NCBI GenBank assembly: GCA_023416585.1
Contig: JAEZHM010000081.1
Coordinates: 248,001-312,000 of the forward strand
Length of the DNA stretch: 64,000 nucleotides
Direction: 5' to 3'
Source of the DNA: Bacillota bacterium
GTDB taxonomy: Bacteria > Bacillota > Clostridia > Christensenellales > Aristaeellaceae
Shown: in pieces, positions 1-7,708 of the stretch
Position numbering within the stretch: position 1 is the first letter of the stretch
How the letters are laid out: every line of letters begins with the position of its first letter
The notes under the pieces: model-generated
Told to the model about the DNA's origin: nothing
The model's input: only the letters and a program-made list of their open reading frames with translations
Databases searched by the model: none
Made by a program: the position numbers and the translations under genes

Positions 1-240
1 GATTACGATAATGAATACGACTATGAAGACGAAGTGGATTTTCTGGAGGATGATCCGGAGGAAAAACGGCTATTGCATATGGGGCGGATTCGGGTGGCCG
101 CTGGCGTGATGGATTTTTTGAGCGTGATTGCCGGGATGGCTGTGGTGCTGGTCATGGTGGCGGCGCTCATCAGTCTGATCAATTTTCTGGTGGGCGATAT
201 CGGCCAGATGTTTACGCTTCTTCAAAGAAGAATTCAATAG
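1..240 (+). CDS. C-terminal part of a small membrane protein (5' end outside window)
   Basis: The frame is open from the first base of the window and stops at TAG 238-240, so the true start lies upstream. The visible N-terminal part is very acidic (DYDNEYDYEDE..., then DFLEDDPEEK). It is followed by one hydrophobic stretch (about VAGMAVVLVMVAALISLI) and a short basic end (LLQRRIQ). That layout fits a single-pass membrane protein with an acidic cytoplasmic segment. A GTG at 34 could serve as a start, but it has no convincing ribosome binding site. I do not recognise a family. The next gene follows after about 65 bp on the same strand. Confidence 0.55.
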   Translation, partial: DYDNEYDYEDEVDFLEDDPEEKRLLHMGRIRVAAGVMDFLSVIAGMAVVLVMVAALISLINFLVGDIGQMFTLLQRRIQ

Positions 241-306
241 TTTGATTCTCATCCTGGCATCAGATTGCGGGAAGGCAGTCGGGACATACTAAAGCGGAGG
301 CAGGAT

Positions 307-900
307 ATGATCACCATTTCCTGGGAAGAGCTGCATAGGCAGATTGAGGGGTGCGTTAGGTGTGATCTTCACGCCGGCTGTACCCATAAAGTGCCTGGCC
401 AAGGTGATCACAATGCGCCGCTTATGTTGATCGGCGAAGGCCCGGGCGAAAAGGAAGACCAGGAAGGCCTGGCCTTTGTGGGCCCGGCCGGCCAGCTGCT
501 GACGCGTATGCTTGCGGCCATCAGCTTGCCCCGGGAACGGGTGTACATCTGCAATGTGGTTAAGTGCCGCCCTCCCAAGAACCGCGTTCCGCTGCCAAAT
601 GAGGCAGAAGCCTGCCTGCCTTATTTGCGCATGCAGGCAGCTTTGGTCCGCCCCCAAGTCATACTCCTGCTGGGTTCAACGGCCGCAAGAACGATTCTTG
701 GGGACGAAATCCGCATCACCCGCGACCGGGGCAAGTGGTTTGAACGAAAAGGCGTTCTGATGATGCCAACATACCACCCTTCTGCTCTTTTAAGGGATGT
801 GGAAAAGAAAAAGGATGCGTGGAAAGACCTGCAGGCAGTCCGGCAAAAGCTGATGGAGCTTCATCTTTATGACGATCTTATGGAGGATAATCAGAAATGA
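307..900 (+). CDS. Family 4 uracil-DNA glycosylase (4Fe-4S type)
   Basis: Removes uracil from DNA to start base excision repair. The 197-residue protein has motif GEGPGEKEDQEG (about residues 43-54), FVGPAGQLL, NVVKCRPP (83-90) and the late YHPSALLR motif. Cysteines at 16, 19, 87 and 103 match the spacing of the four iron-sulfur ligands of thermophile family 4 enzymes (C-x2-C ... C-x15-C), so a 4Fe-4S cluster is expected. The start is ATG 307, because GGAGG at 296-300 sits 6 bases upstream; the frame is also open upstream to 265. It overlaps the next gene by ATGA, which encodes a cysteine-poor paralogue. Confidence 0.9.
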   Translation: MITISWEELHRQIEGCVRCDLHAGCTHKVPGQGDHNAPLMLIGEGPGEKEDQEGLAFVGPAGQLLTRMLAAISLPRERVYICNVVKCRPPKNRVPLPNEAEACLPYLRMQAALVRPQVILLLGSTAARTILGDEIRITRDRGKWFERKGVLMMPTYHPSALLRDVEKKKDAWKDLQAVRQKLMELHLYDDLMEDNQK

Positions 901-1532
901 ACGATGCGATGAAGGCGTTCCGGGCAAGGTGCGCTTCTTTTTTTCAGCCGCTGTGGCCGGGAGAGGACAAGGTAATCGTCTTTGGCGAGGGTAATACGGA
1001 AAAGCCGCGTCTAATGCTCATCGGGGAAGCCCCCGGCGAACAGGAAGTGATGCAGGGGAAGCCGTTTGTGGGCAAAGCCGGCAAGAACCTGGACGCTTTT
1101 TTGGAGTCCGTTCATTTAAAGCGTGAGGATATCTATATTTCCAATGTGGTCAAGATCCGTCCCACCAAGGTGAGCGAAAAGGGGCGGGTAAGCAACCGCC
1201 CCCCATCCAAGGAGGAGATTGGTCTTTTCATGCCCTGGCTGAAGGAGGAGATTGCGTTGGTTTCGCCTGACCTGCTTGTCACGCTGGGCAATGTGGCCCT
1301 AAAGAGCCTGCTGGGAAAAGGAACCATAGGCGATGCCCATGGACGCTTCCATCATGCCCTGGTATCCATATCGGAGGGCAGGGAGCTTGCATTTCCGCTT
1401 TTCGCGCTGTATCATCCTGCTTCCGTCATCTATAACCATGCTTTGAGTGAGGTTTACGCCAGGGATTTGAACGCCTTGGATGAGGCGCTGAAAGACGGAC
1501 CCACAGCGTTTATCGTTCAAACGGACAGTTGA
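897..1532 (+). CDS. Uracil-DNA glycosylase-like protein lacking iron-sulfur cysteines
   Basis: A 211-residue paralogue of the gene before it, translationally coupled through an ATGA overlap at 897-900. It keeps the family outline: LIGEAPGEQE (about 41-50), PFVGKAGKNL, NVVKIRPT and a late YHPASVIYN motif. The four cluster cysteines are missing: the N-terminal pair is absent, VKC has become VKI, and the fourth site is FMPWL instead of a cysteine. It may be a glycosylase whose fold does not need the cluster, or a diverged partner of the first enzyme. The family assignment is firm. Whether it removes uracil or another base cannot be read from sequence. Confidence 0.75.
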   Translation: MNDAMKAFRARCASFFQPLWPGEDKVIVFGEGNTEKPRLMLIGEAPGEQEVMQGKPFVGKAGKNLDAFLESVHLKREDIYISNVVKIRPTKVSEKGRVSNRPPSKEEIGLFMPWLKEEIALVSPDLLVTLGNVALKSLLGKGTIGDAHGRFHHALVSISEGRELAFPLFALYHPASVIYNHALSEVYARDLNALDEALKDGPTAFIVQTDS

Positions 1533-1619
1533 GGCAGCCTTACGTATAATTGACGCTCATTTCTGTTCCTGAAAAGAAAAAAGTGATATACTGTCAGCAT
1601 CAGGACAGGAGGAGATCGT

Positions 1620-2117
1620 ATGTTGGATTTTATTCTGACAAATCTTCCCATTATTATATGTTTTCTGGTTGGTATAGGCCTCTTGGTAGCAGAAGTATTT
1701 CTACCGGGTTTCGGATTGCCTGGGATATCCGGCATTATCCTGGAGATTGTCACCGTCTGGCTGATCTGGGCGGATTACGGGCCTGTGGCAGCGCTGGGCA
1801 TGACCATTGTGATCCTGGCGGTAATCGCCATCGCTATATCCGTTTCGCTAAAGTCTGCTGCCAGGGGACGGCTGTCTAAATCCAGCCTTATTTTAAATCA
1901 TCAGGAAAGCGCGGCTGCAGGTTATACAGCCACGGCGGATATGGACGTTTTCCTGGGCAAGGAGGGTACAACCACCACGGTGCTCCGGCCTGCGGGGATT
2001 GCCGATTTTGACGGCGTACGATTAAACGTGGTGTCGGAAGGTGAGTTCGTGGCTGCCAATACCAAGGTGCGCATCGAGCAGGTGGATGGCGCCAAGATCA
2101 TGGTGCGCCCAGTGTAG
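1620..2117 (+). CDS. NfeD family membrane protein
   Basis: A 165-residue protein with two or three closely spaced hydrophobic segments in the first 85 residues (IIICFLVGIGLLVAEVFLPG and two more). A soluble C-terminal domain of about 60 residues has the pattern of the NfeD OB-fold (GKEGTTTTVLRPAGIADFDG ... EGEFVAANTKVRI). Short NfeD proteins of this kind sit in the membrane and are found next to flotillins, which is the case here (floA follows after 64 bp). They are thought to help organise membrane microdomains. The start ATG 1620 has GGAGGAG just upstream. Confidence 0.88.
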   Translation: MLDFILTNLPIIICFLVGIGLLVAEVFLPGFGLPGISGIILEIVTVWLIWADYGPVAALGMTIVILAVIAIAISVSLKSAARGRLSKSSLILNHQESAAAGYTATADMDVFLGKEGTTTTVLRPAGIADFDGVRLNVVSEGEFVAANTKVRIEQVDGAKIMVRPV

Positions 2118-2181
2118 CGTCTTTAGCCTGCCGGATGGGCCGGTGGGTAATCACATGTGATGATAGGGAGGAGAACCGGTC

Positions 2182-3180
2182 ATGGATGCTTACGTATGGC
2201 TGATCTTTATTGTAATCGTTGCGCTGATTGCGCTCACCGTCCTGTTCCGCTTCGTGCCCCTGGGGCTGTGGGTCAGCGCCCTGGCTTCTGGCGTGCGTAT
2301 TTCCATCAGTACTCTGATAGGCATGCGTATCCGTCGTATTCAGCCCAGCCGTCTGGTGCTTCCGCTGATAAAAGCGAACAAGGCAGGCCTGGACCTTACC
2401 ATCTCCAAACTGGAGACCCACTACCTGGCCGGCGGCAATGTGGATAAGGTCATCAACGCGTTGATCGCCGCCCAGCGCGCCAACATTCAAATGGCGTTTG
2501 AAAAGGCCTGCGCCATTGATCTGGCCGGCCGCGATGTGTTCCACGCAGTGCAGATGAGCGTTACGCCAAAGGTCATTGAAACTCCGGTGGTGGCCGCCAT
2601 TGCCAAGGACGGTATCGAGCTCCGTGCCAAGGCCCGGGTCACTGTTCGCACCAACATCGAGCGCCTGGTTGGCGGCGCCGGGGAAGAAACGGTCATCGCC
2701 CGCGTAGGCGAAGGTATTGTTACCACCGTCGGTTCCGCGGAAACGCACAAGCAAGTGTTGGAGAATCCCGACCTCATCAGCCGTACGGTACTGAACAAGG
2801 GTTTGGACGCAGGCACCGCCTTTGAGATTCTCTCTATCGATATTGCTGACGTAGACGTGGGCCGCAACATCGGCGCGCAATTGCAGATGGACCAGGCCGA
2901 AGCTGACAGGCGTATCGCCCAGGCCAAGGCTGAGGAACGCCGGGCCATGGCAGTTGCACATGAGCAGGAAATGAAGGCCGCCGTACAGGAGATGCGCGCC
3001 AAGGTGGTGGAAGCCGAAGCCGATGTGCCAAAGGCCATGGCAACCGCCCTTAGGGAAGGCAAGTTGGGCGTGATGGACTACTATCAGATGCAGAACGTGA
3101 TCGCCGATACCACCATGCGGGATGGTATTGCCAAGGCCAGCACACCCGTCGCACCTACCGAGGATGTTCAAAAGAAGTAA
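2182..3180 (+). CDS. floA: Flotillin-like protein FloA
   Basis: A 332-residue scaffold protein of functional membrane microdomains. It has an N-terminal hydrophobic hairpin (about residues 5-40), an SPFH core with AKDGIELRAKARVTVRTN and VGSAETHKQVLENPDLISR, and a long Glu/Ala-rich coiled region (about 235-300: DQAEADRRIAQAKAEERR). Size and order match the FloA/YqfA family of Bacillota. It follows nfeD, its usual partner, and precedes a small membrane-anchored protein, so the three probably form one operon. The start ATG 2182 follows AGGAGAACCGGTC. Confidence 0.93.
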   Translation: MDAYVWLIFIVIVALIALTVLFRFVPLGLWVSALASGVRISISTLIGMRIRRIQPSRLVLPLIKANKAGLDLTISKLETHYLAGGNVDKVINALIAAQRANIQMAFEKACAIDLAGRDVFHAVQMSVTPKVIETPVVAAIAKDGIELRAKARVTVRTNIERLVGGAGEETVIARVGEGIVTTVGSAETHKQVLENPDLISRTVLNKGLDAGTAFEILSIDIADVDVGRNIGAQLQMDQAEADRRIAQAKAEERRAMAVAHEQEMKAAVQEMRAKVVEAEADVPKAMATALREGKLGVMDYYQMQNVIADTTMRDGIAKASTPVAPTEDVQKK

Positions 3181-3255
3181 GGCGCTTTGACTTTCAGCCG
3201 CTCGTTTTGCCCGGCGCATATTTCGCGCCGGGCTTTGCAGAAAGGAGGCGGCATC

Positions 3256-3843
3256 ATGGACGGCTTTATTACTTTTCTCATCATCATAGGCATCGTAAAT
3301 GCCATCATCAAATGGGCTAGAAAGCAGGTCGCCGATAACCAAAAGAGCGGAGGCGCTTCACCTGAAAAGCCCTGGCAGCGCATGATAGGCGACATGGCTA
3401 AAACCATGGAGGCAACCATGGCAGGCAAACAGCCTGTGAGTGCCGCGCCGGCTGCGCCTGTATTTAAGACGCTGAAAACTCCTATATATAACGGAGAGGG
3501 CACGGGCGGCGGCGAGGGGGGAACATTCTCCACCAGCATGAACTATCAGCGGCCTGCCACCATATCGGACGCTCAGCTTGCCTCAAGCTCTTACTCTCTG
3601 TTAGCTGAAGGAACTTCCTTACCCCAGGAGCCTGCTCCCCAGTGGCATGGCAGCCTTCCAGGTACGGAAGGGTCCGTGGCCCTAGCCTCGACTTTGAAGT
3701 ATACACCCGATACTTTGAATGTGCAGGAAACTTATCCCACTTTGAGTTTGCAATTTAATCGGAGTTCGCTTGTGCAGGCGGTTGTCATGCAGGAGATTCT
3801 TACAAGGCCACAAGACAGAAGAAGGCGGTGGATACCCCATTGA
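3256..3843 (+). CDS. Hypothetical membrane-anchored protein downstream of floA
   Basis: A 195-residue protein with one N-terminal hydrophobic segment (FITFLIIIGIVNAIIKWA, residues 4-21), then a basic patch and a long low-complexity stretch rich in Ala, Ser, Pro, Gly and Thr. No family is recognised. The start ATG 3256 is set by AAAGGAGG at 3241-3248; the open frame upstream to 3187 encodes nothing recognisable. Its position after nfeD and floA suggests a role tied to the same membrane domains, but this is inference. Its last 16 bases overlap the start of the LytTR regulator gene. Confidence 0.6.
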   Translation: MDGFITFLIIIGIVNAIIKWARKQVADNQKSGGASPEKPWQRMIGDMAKTMEATMAGKQPVSAAPAAPVFKTLKTPIYNGEGTGGGEGGTFSTSMNYQRPATISDAQLASSSYSLLAEGTSLPQEPAPQWHGSLPGTEGSVALASTLKYTPDTLNVQETYPTLSLQFNRSSLVQAVVMQEILTRPQDRRRRWIPH

Positions 3844-4589
3844 GCGATATCCGCGTTGTGATTGCCGATGATGACAGTGGCATGCGAACGGTCATGCGCC
3901 ACATGATTGCTAAGGTGGAAGGATTCACTTTGGCCGGCGAGGCGGAAAGCGGCCTTGCTCTTATGGAGCTTGTGGAAAAGCAGCATCCTCAGGTGGTGTT
4001 TGTGGATGTGGAAATGCCAGGCATGAGCGGCGTGGAATGCGCACGCCTTATACAGGATATGGACCCGGCCACCGTGATCATTTTCGCCACTGCCCATGAC
4101 CAATACATGGGCGATGCTTTTGAGGTGTACGCGTTTGACTACCTGCTCAAACCCTTCAAGGTAGAGCGGGTGATGAAAACGTTGGAAAGGGCCCGTGACC
4201 GCATCAATCGGCGGGAGGAAAAGCCTCTTCCGGCTTTAAAGCCCCGCAACCAAGTGGTGGCCGGCCGCCTGATGCTGCACCACCGGGACGGGGTCAGCTT
4301 TCTAAATATGCAGGATATACTGCTTGTGCAGCGGGAGGAGCGAGCCACTGTAATCTATACCATGAACGACGGCCGCTACGTCACCAGCGATTCCCTGGGT
4401 GATACCGAAGATAGGCTGGACCCCAATGTATTCTTCCGGTGCCACAAGTCCTATATCATTAATCTGAATCACATCAAGGCCATCACTCCCTACGGCCGCT
4501 GGACATATGTGGTGCAATTGAACGGAACCCAGCACGACGCGCTGATCACCCACGAGAAGTACGAGGAATTGGAGAAATTGTTTTCTTAG
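3828..4589 (+). CDS. LytTR-type response regulator
   Basis: A 253-residue two-domain regulator. Residues about 9-125 form a receiver domain with the acidic pair (IADDD), phosphoacceptor Asp in VFVDVEMPGMSG, the Thr/Ala switch (FATAHDQY) and the conserved Lys in DYLLKPFKV. Residues about 150-250 form a LytTR DNA-binding domain (ILLVQREERATVIYT ... FFRCHKSYIINLNHI). The first codon is GTG 3828 with GAAGAAGG before it, giving a 16-base overlap with the preceding gene. No histidine kinase is next to it, so its partner must be encoded elsewhere. Confidence 0.88.
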   Translation: MDTPLSDIRVVIADDDSGMRTVMRHMIAKVEGFTLAGEAESGLALMELVEKQHPQVVFVDVEMPGMSGVECARLIQDMDPATVIIFATAHDQYMGDAFEVYAFDYLLKPFKVERVMKTLERARDRINRREEKPLPALKPRNQVVAGRLMLHHRDGVSFLNMQDILLVQREERATVIYTMNDGRYVTSDSLGDTEDRLDPNVFFRCHKSYIINLNHIKAITPYGRWTYVVQLNGTQHDALITHEKYEELEKLFS

Positions 4590-4626
4590 ATTTGTATGGA
4601 ATGCTGCCTATCGGATATATATGAGC

Positions 4627-4660
4627 GCGGGGCGGAGTGATATCTTCCGTTCCGCTTTGC
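4627..4660 (+). terminator. Possible terminator after the LytTR gene
   Basis: GCGGGGCGG (4627-4635) can pair with CCGTTCCGC (4647-4655), a 9-bp stem with two G-U pairs, followed by TTTGCTTAG. The U-tract is short, so termination may be weak. Confidence 0.4.
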
Positions 4661-4687
4661 TTAGTCTATGGAAATTCTCCTTTATTC

Positions 4688-4716
4688 TTGCTAAAAAAAT
4701 ATCAGAATGATATAAT
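4688..4716 (+). promoter_or_regulatory. Sigma-A-like promoter for rex
   Basis: TTGCTA (4688-4693), a 17-base A/T-rich spacer and a perfect TATAAT (4711-4716). It lies 78 bases upstream of the rex start, with no gene between. I see no clear Rex operator palindrome here. Confidence 0.65.
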
Positions 4717-4794
4717 AACATTCAATAGATTAATAAAAGGTATTATTTTCCTTTATGTGAATGTCTATGGAAGATACTGAAAGGGGGAGTGCAT

Positions 4795-5424
4795 GTGGCG
4801 GGCTATGTGTCGGATGCCGTAATCCGCAGGCTGCCCGGTTATTATCGGCATCTGCGGGAACTTGAGGCGGCTGGCGTACATCAGATTTCATCCCAGGAGC
4901 TGGGAAGGCGGATGCAGCTCACCGCGTCTCAGATCAGGCAGGATATCAACTGCTTTGGCGGGTTTGGCCGCCAAGGTTACGGCTATGAGGTAACGGCGCT
5001 CAAGGGGCATATCGCCGAGATTCTGGGGCTTGATAATAAGCACAGGATGATTATCATCGGAGCGGGGAACATTGGCCGCGCTGTAGCGAATTATCCATCC
5101 TTCGGTAGGGAAGGCTTTCAGACGGTGGCCATTTTTGATGCTGATCCCAGCAAGATCGGTACCGAAGTAGCCGGCCTGCATGTGCTTGCTACCGATACCC
5201 TGGAAGCGTTTCTTAATGAAAACCCGGTGGATATCGGTGTTCTGGCAATGCCGGCGAAGGGCGCTCAGCAGGTTTTGAACCAATTGGTGGCGAAGGGAAT
5301 CAAGGGCATTTGGAACTTCGCACCTACGGACTTAAGCCATCCCGACAATGTGACGGTAGTCAATGTGCATTTGAGCGACAGCCTGCAGATACTGTCCTTC
5401 AGGATGCTCCGGGAAGAGTATTAA
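4795..5424 (+). CDS. rex: Redox-sensing transcriptional repressor Rex
   Basis: Senses the NADH/NAD+ ratio and represses fermentation and respiration genes. The 209-residue protein has an N-terminal winged helix (ISSQELGRRMQLTASQIRQD, the DNA-reading helix), then a Rossmann domain with IIIGAGNIGRAVANY and the Asp-ending strand VAIFDADPSKIG, and a C-terminal swapped helix (LQILSFRML). GTG 4795 is preferred because AAGGGGGAG (4781-4789) lies 5 bases upstream; a GTG at 4789 overlaps this site. It stands as a single gene with its own promoter and a hairpin after it. Confidence 0.93.
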   Translation: MAGYVSDAVIRRLPGYYRHLRELEAAGVHQISSQELGRRMQLTASQIRQDINCFGGFGRQGYGYEVTALKGHIAEILGLDNKHRMIIIGAGNIGRAVANYPSFGREGFQTVAIFDADPSKIGTEVAGLHVLATDTLEAFLNENPVDIGVLAMPAKGAQQVLNQLVAKGIKGIWNFAPTDLSHPDNVTVVNVHLSDSLQILSFRMLREEY

Positions 5425-5435
5425 AATCATTTTTT

Positions 5436-5470
5436 GCGGCATGGAAATGGGCTTTCCTGCCGTTCTTTTA
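5436..5470 (+). terminator. Terminator after rex
   Basis: GGCATGGAAA (5438-5447) pairs with TTTCCTGCC (5453-5461) with one bulged T, followed by GTTCTTTTA. It lies between rex and the VanW gene. Confidence 0.5.
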
Positions 5471-5503
5471 GCATAAAGTATTTTATTTTAAGGAGCGTAT
5501 ACC

Positions 5504-7252
5504 ATGGATCAGACCCCATCCAGGAGGAATTCTCAGGGCCGGGATCAGGTTTCCCAGCCCCGGGTTGTCCGCGCAAGGAATGTGGCAAACCGCTCCTTTG
5601 AGGAATCCTTCCCTCCCATATCCGCAGCCAATCCTGGCCGTGCGCCGGTGCAGGAAGCTATGGGGCGTCAAAGCACAGGCAGCCGGTCGGCACGCTATAA
5701 CAGGGATGCATCGCGAACTTCAGGCAGAGGCGGCTCAGACTACCGGGAAGACTATTCCGGCCCAGCCAAGCGAAGGAACACCCATCCTATCCTCTACGCC
5801 ACGGTCATCATGGTCGCAACCCTGGGGCTTGTCGCCCTGGGCCTTGTAATGGCGCCACAGCTATTCGGGATTTTTTGGAAGGACATGCCTAACTATGGGT
5901 TCATGAACGGACAGTTGATTGCCTGGGATGCAAACCGCATGAACGATTATAGAAGCAAGCGCAGCTTTATGGATCGGGATACCATTTTCCCCGGCGTGTA
6001 TGTGGACAGCGTCCATGTGGGAAATATGACCGTAGACCAGGCCAGGAGCGCTTTGCAGCAGAACCCCGTGCAGTCTGACAGCGGCTTTTCGCTGACGGTG
6101 AATATAGGCAACCGTTCCTTCCCCATCAACAGTCAGCTGATTCCGCTTAGCCGTAACGTGGATCAGGTGCTGGAGCAGGCGTATACTCTAGGCAGGCAGA
6201 ATAGAAAAAGCGATGCGTCTGCTACGCCTTTTGAGCAGCGTTTGGCCTCCACCCAAGAGCTGTATAACAATAACGTATTCCTTATATCCCATACGTCGTA
6301 TGACAAGACGGCAGTGCGAACGCTGACCGATGAGATGGTGAACCGCATTAACAGGAATCCTATGGATGCCACGGTCCAGTCGTTTGATTTCAATACAAAA
6401 AAGTTCACCTTCACCGACGAGGCAGTGGGTGTAAAAGTGGATGGAGAAGCGCTTTATCAGCAGGTGATCGCCAAACTGGATGCCAAAGAGTATGGACAGA
6501 CCCTTACCTTCACACCGGAGGTTATAAGTCCCCAGGTGACCAAGGTGGCGTTGATGAACAACTTCAAGCGCGTCTCCTGGTATACCACCGAGACCACAAG
6601 CAACGCCAACCGCAATACCAATGTGGAACTGTCCTCCCAGGCTATCAATGGGCATACTGTGATGCCGGGGGAAACGTTCTCCTTCAATCAAACAACCGGC
6701 AAGCGCACTGTGGAAAAAGGGTACAAGGAAGCCATCGCCATATCCGGCGGTCAGTCCGTGCCTGATATCGGCGGCGGCGTTTGCCAAACCTCCGGCACGC
6801 TGTTCAACGCGGTGGCCAGGGCTGACCTGGAGATTGTGTACCGCAGCCCCCATGCATGGCCCAGCACCTACGTGCAAAAGGGGATGGATGCCACTGTTAA
6901 CTGGCCGGACCTGGATTTCAAGTTCCGCAACAATAAAGATACGCCCATCTTCATCATCAGCTATTACAACGACCGCAAGATAACGGTGGAGATATACGGC
7001 ATGAGCGTGGGTGAAGGCGTATCCATCGACTTGCAATCTGAAGTGGTAAAGACTATTCAGCCCCCGTCCGATGTGAAGTACGTGCAAAATCCCAATCTGG
7101 CGCCTGGAACCAGCAAGGAGACCATAAAGGCCAGAACGGGTTATGTGGTGGATACCTACAAGGTTTGGTATAAGAACGGCCAGGAGTTCAAGCGGGAAAA
7201 GATGTATACGTCCAATTACAAGGCATACCAGAGAACTGTGGAATACAACTGA
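5504..7252 (+). CDS. VanW family cell-wall-associated protein
   Basis: A 582-residue protein. Residues 1-90 are Arg/Ser/Gly-rich and look disordered and cytoplasmic. A membrane segment follows at about 93-118 (ILYATVIMVATLGLVALGLV). Outside the membrane are peptidoglycan-binding-4-like modules (about 160-345, including DEAVGVKVDGEALY) and then the VanW domain (about 365-490: MPGETFSFNQTTGKR, PDIGGGVCQTSGTLFNA, IVYRSPHAWP). The C-terminal 60 residues resemble a G5-type module (GYVVDTYKVWYKNG). Such proteins occur widely in Clostridia; their biochemical role is unknown, although the family is named from a vancomycin-resistance cluster. The start ATG follows AAGGAGCGTATACC. Confidence 0.85.
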   Translation: MDQTPSRRNSQGRDQVSQPRVVRARNVANRSFEESFPPISAANPGRAPVQEAMGRQSTGSRSARYNRDASRTSGRGGSDYREDYSGPAKRRNTHPILYATVIMVATLGLVALGLVMAPQLFGIFWKDMPNYGFMNGQLIAWDANRMNDYRSKRSFMDRDTIFPGVYVDSVHVGNMTVDQARSALQQNPVQSDSGFSLTVNIGNRSFPINSQLIPLSRNVDQVLEQAYTLGRQNRKSDASATPFEQRLASTQELYNNNVFLISHTSYDKTAVRTLTDEMVNRINRNPMDATVQSFDFNTKKFTFTDEAVGVKVDGEALYQQVIAKLDAKEYGQTLTFTPEVISPQVTKVALMNNFKRVSWYTTETTSNANRNTNVELSSQAINGHTVMPGETFSFNQTTGKRTVEKGYKEAIAISGGQSVPDIGGGVCQTSGTLFNAVARADLEIVYRSPHAWPSTYVQKGMDATVNWPDLDFKFRNNKDTPIFIISYYNDRKITVEIYGMSVGEGVSIDLQSEVVKTIQPPSDVKYVQNPNLAPGTSKETIKARTGYVVDTYKVWYKNGQEFKREKMYTSNYKAYQRTVEYN

Positions 7253-7257
7253 TGATT

Positions 7258-7292
7258 CCGCGAAGATGATTTGTCATCTTCGCGGATTTTTA
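7258..7292 (+). terminator. Strong intrinsic terminator after the VanW gene
   Basis: A perfect 12-bp stem, CCGCGAAGATGA (7258-7269) with TCATCTTCGCGG (7274-7285), loop TTTG, followed by ATTTTTACTTTTT. Confidence 0.9.
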
Positions 7293-7293
7293 C

Positions 7294-7415
7294 TTTTTGC
7301 TTGCACACTTTGCGTGCAGCCAGCAAAAAACGCAAGGAAGGGATTTCTTCGAAATCCTTCCGAAACCACCGCGCATGTCACTGGTTTCGGATTACAAACG
7401 GGGGCGCTGCGCCCC
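7294..7415. repeat. Run of four adjacent hairpins in a gene-free stretch
   Basis: Directly after the terminator lie four inverted repeats in a row: TTTTTGCT/AGCAAAAA (7294-7301 with 7322-7329, inner GCAC/GTGC), GGAAGGGATTTC/GAAATCCTTCC (7336-7347 with 7351-7361), CCGAAACCA/TGGTTTCGG (7360-7368 with 7382-7390) and GGGGCGC/GCGCCCC (7401-7407 with 7409-7415). They resemble composite intergenic palindromic elements. I see no gene between 7253 and 7708; the remainder (7416-7590) shows no further structure that I can support. Confidence 0.5.
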
Positions 7416-7590
7416 TCGTTGCTCCCCATAAATTTGTGAATGATGTCGCATTCTACGCTCAGATACATGGAGATTAGCATGAAAGCCTAAGGTTTTAAAT
7501 CGAGTTTTTCTTAGATGGCCTTGGTGTAAATGCGTGTCAATTTGCGCAAGCTATCGCATGCAAATAATAATAAGTTTTTGGGAATGGGGT

Positions 7591-7628
7591 GCGGGGAAGG
7601 GGACTTTTTTAAAAAATCCCTTCTCCGC
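7591..7628. repeat. Long A/T-capped hairpin element, copy 1
   Basis: GCGGGGAAGGGG (7591-7602) pairs with a TCCCTTCTCCGC arm ending at 7628, and the stem is capped by TTTTTT/AAAAAA. The left arm GGGAAGGGGACTTTTT recurs after leuC near 21026, so this is a dispersed element. It could terminate transcription on either strand. Confidence 0.5.
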
Positions 7629-7708
7629 CTATCTTCTTCTTCCCCTCCCTGCGTTACTTGACGGAGCTATATGCGTGGGATATACTGAACTGGAAAAGGG
7701 GTGGAAGC

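Noticed and set aside
2098..3342. Long - strand ORF of 414 codons across floA
   Set aside because: It is exactly opposite floA and rich in His, Gly and Arg, the typical shadow of a GC-rich coding strand.
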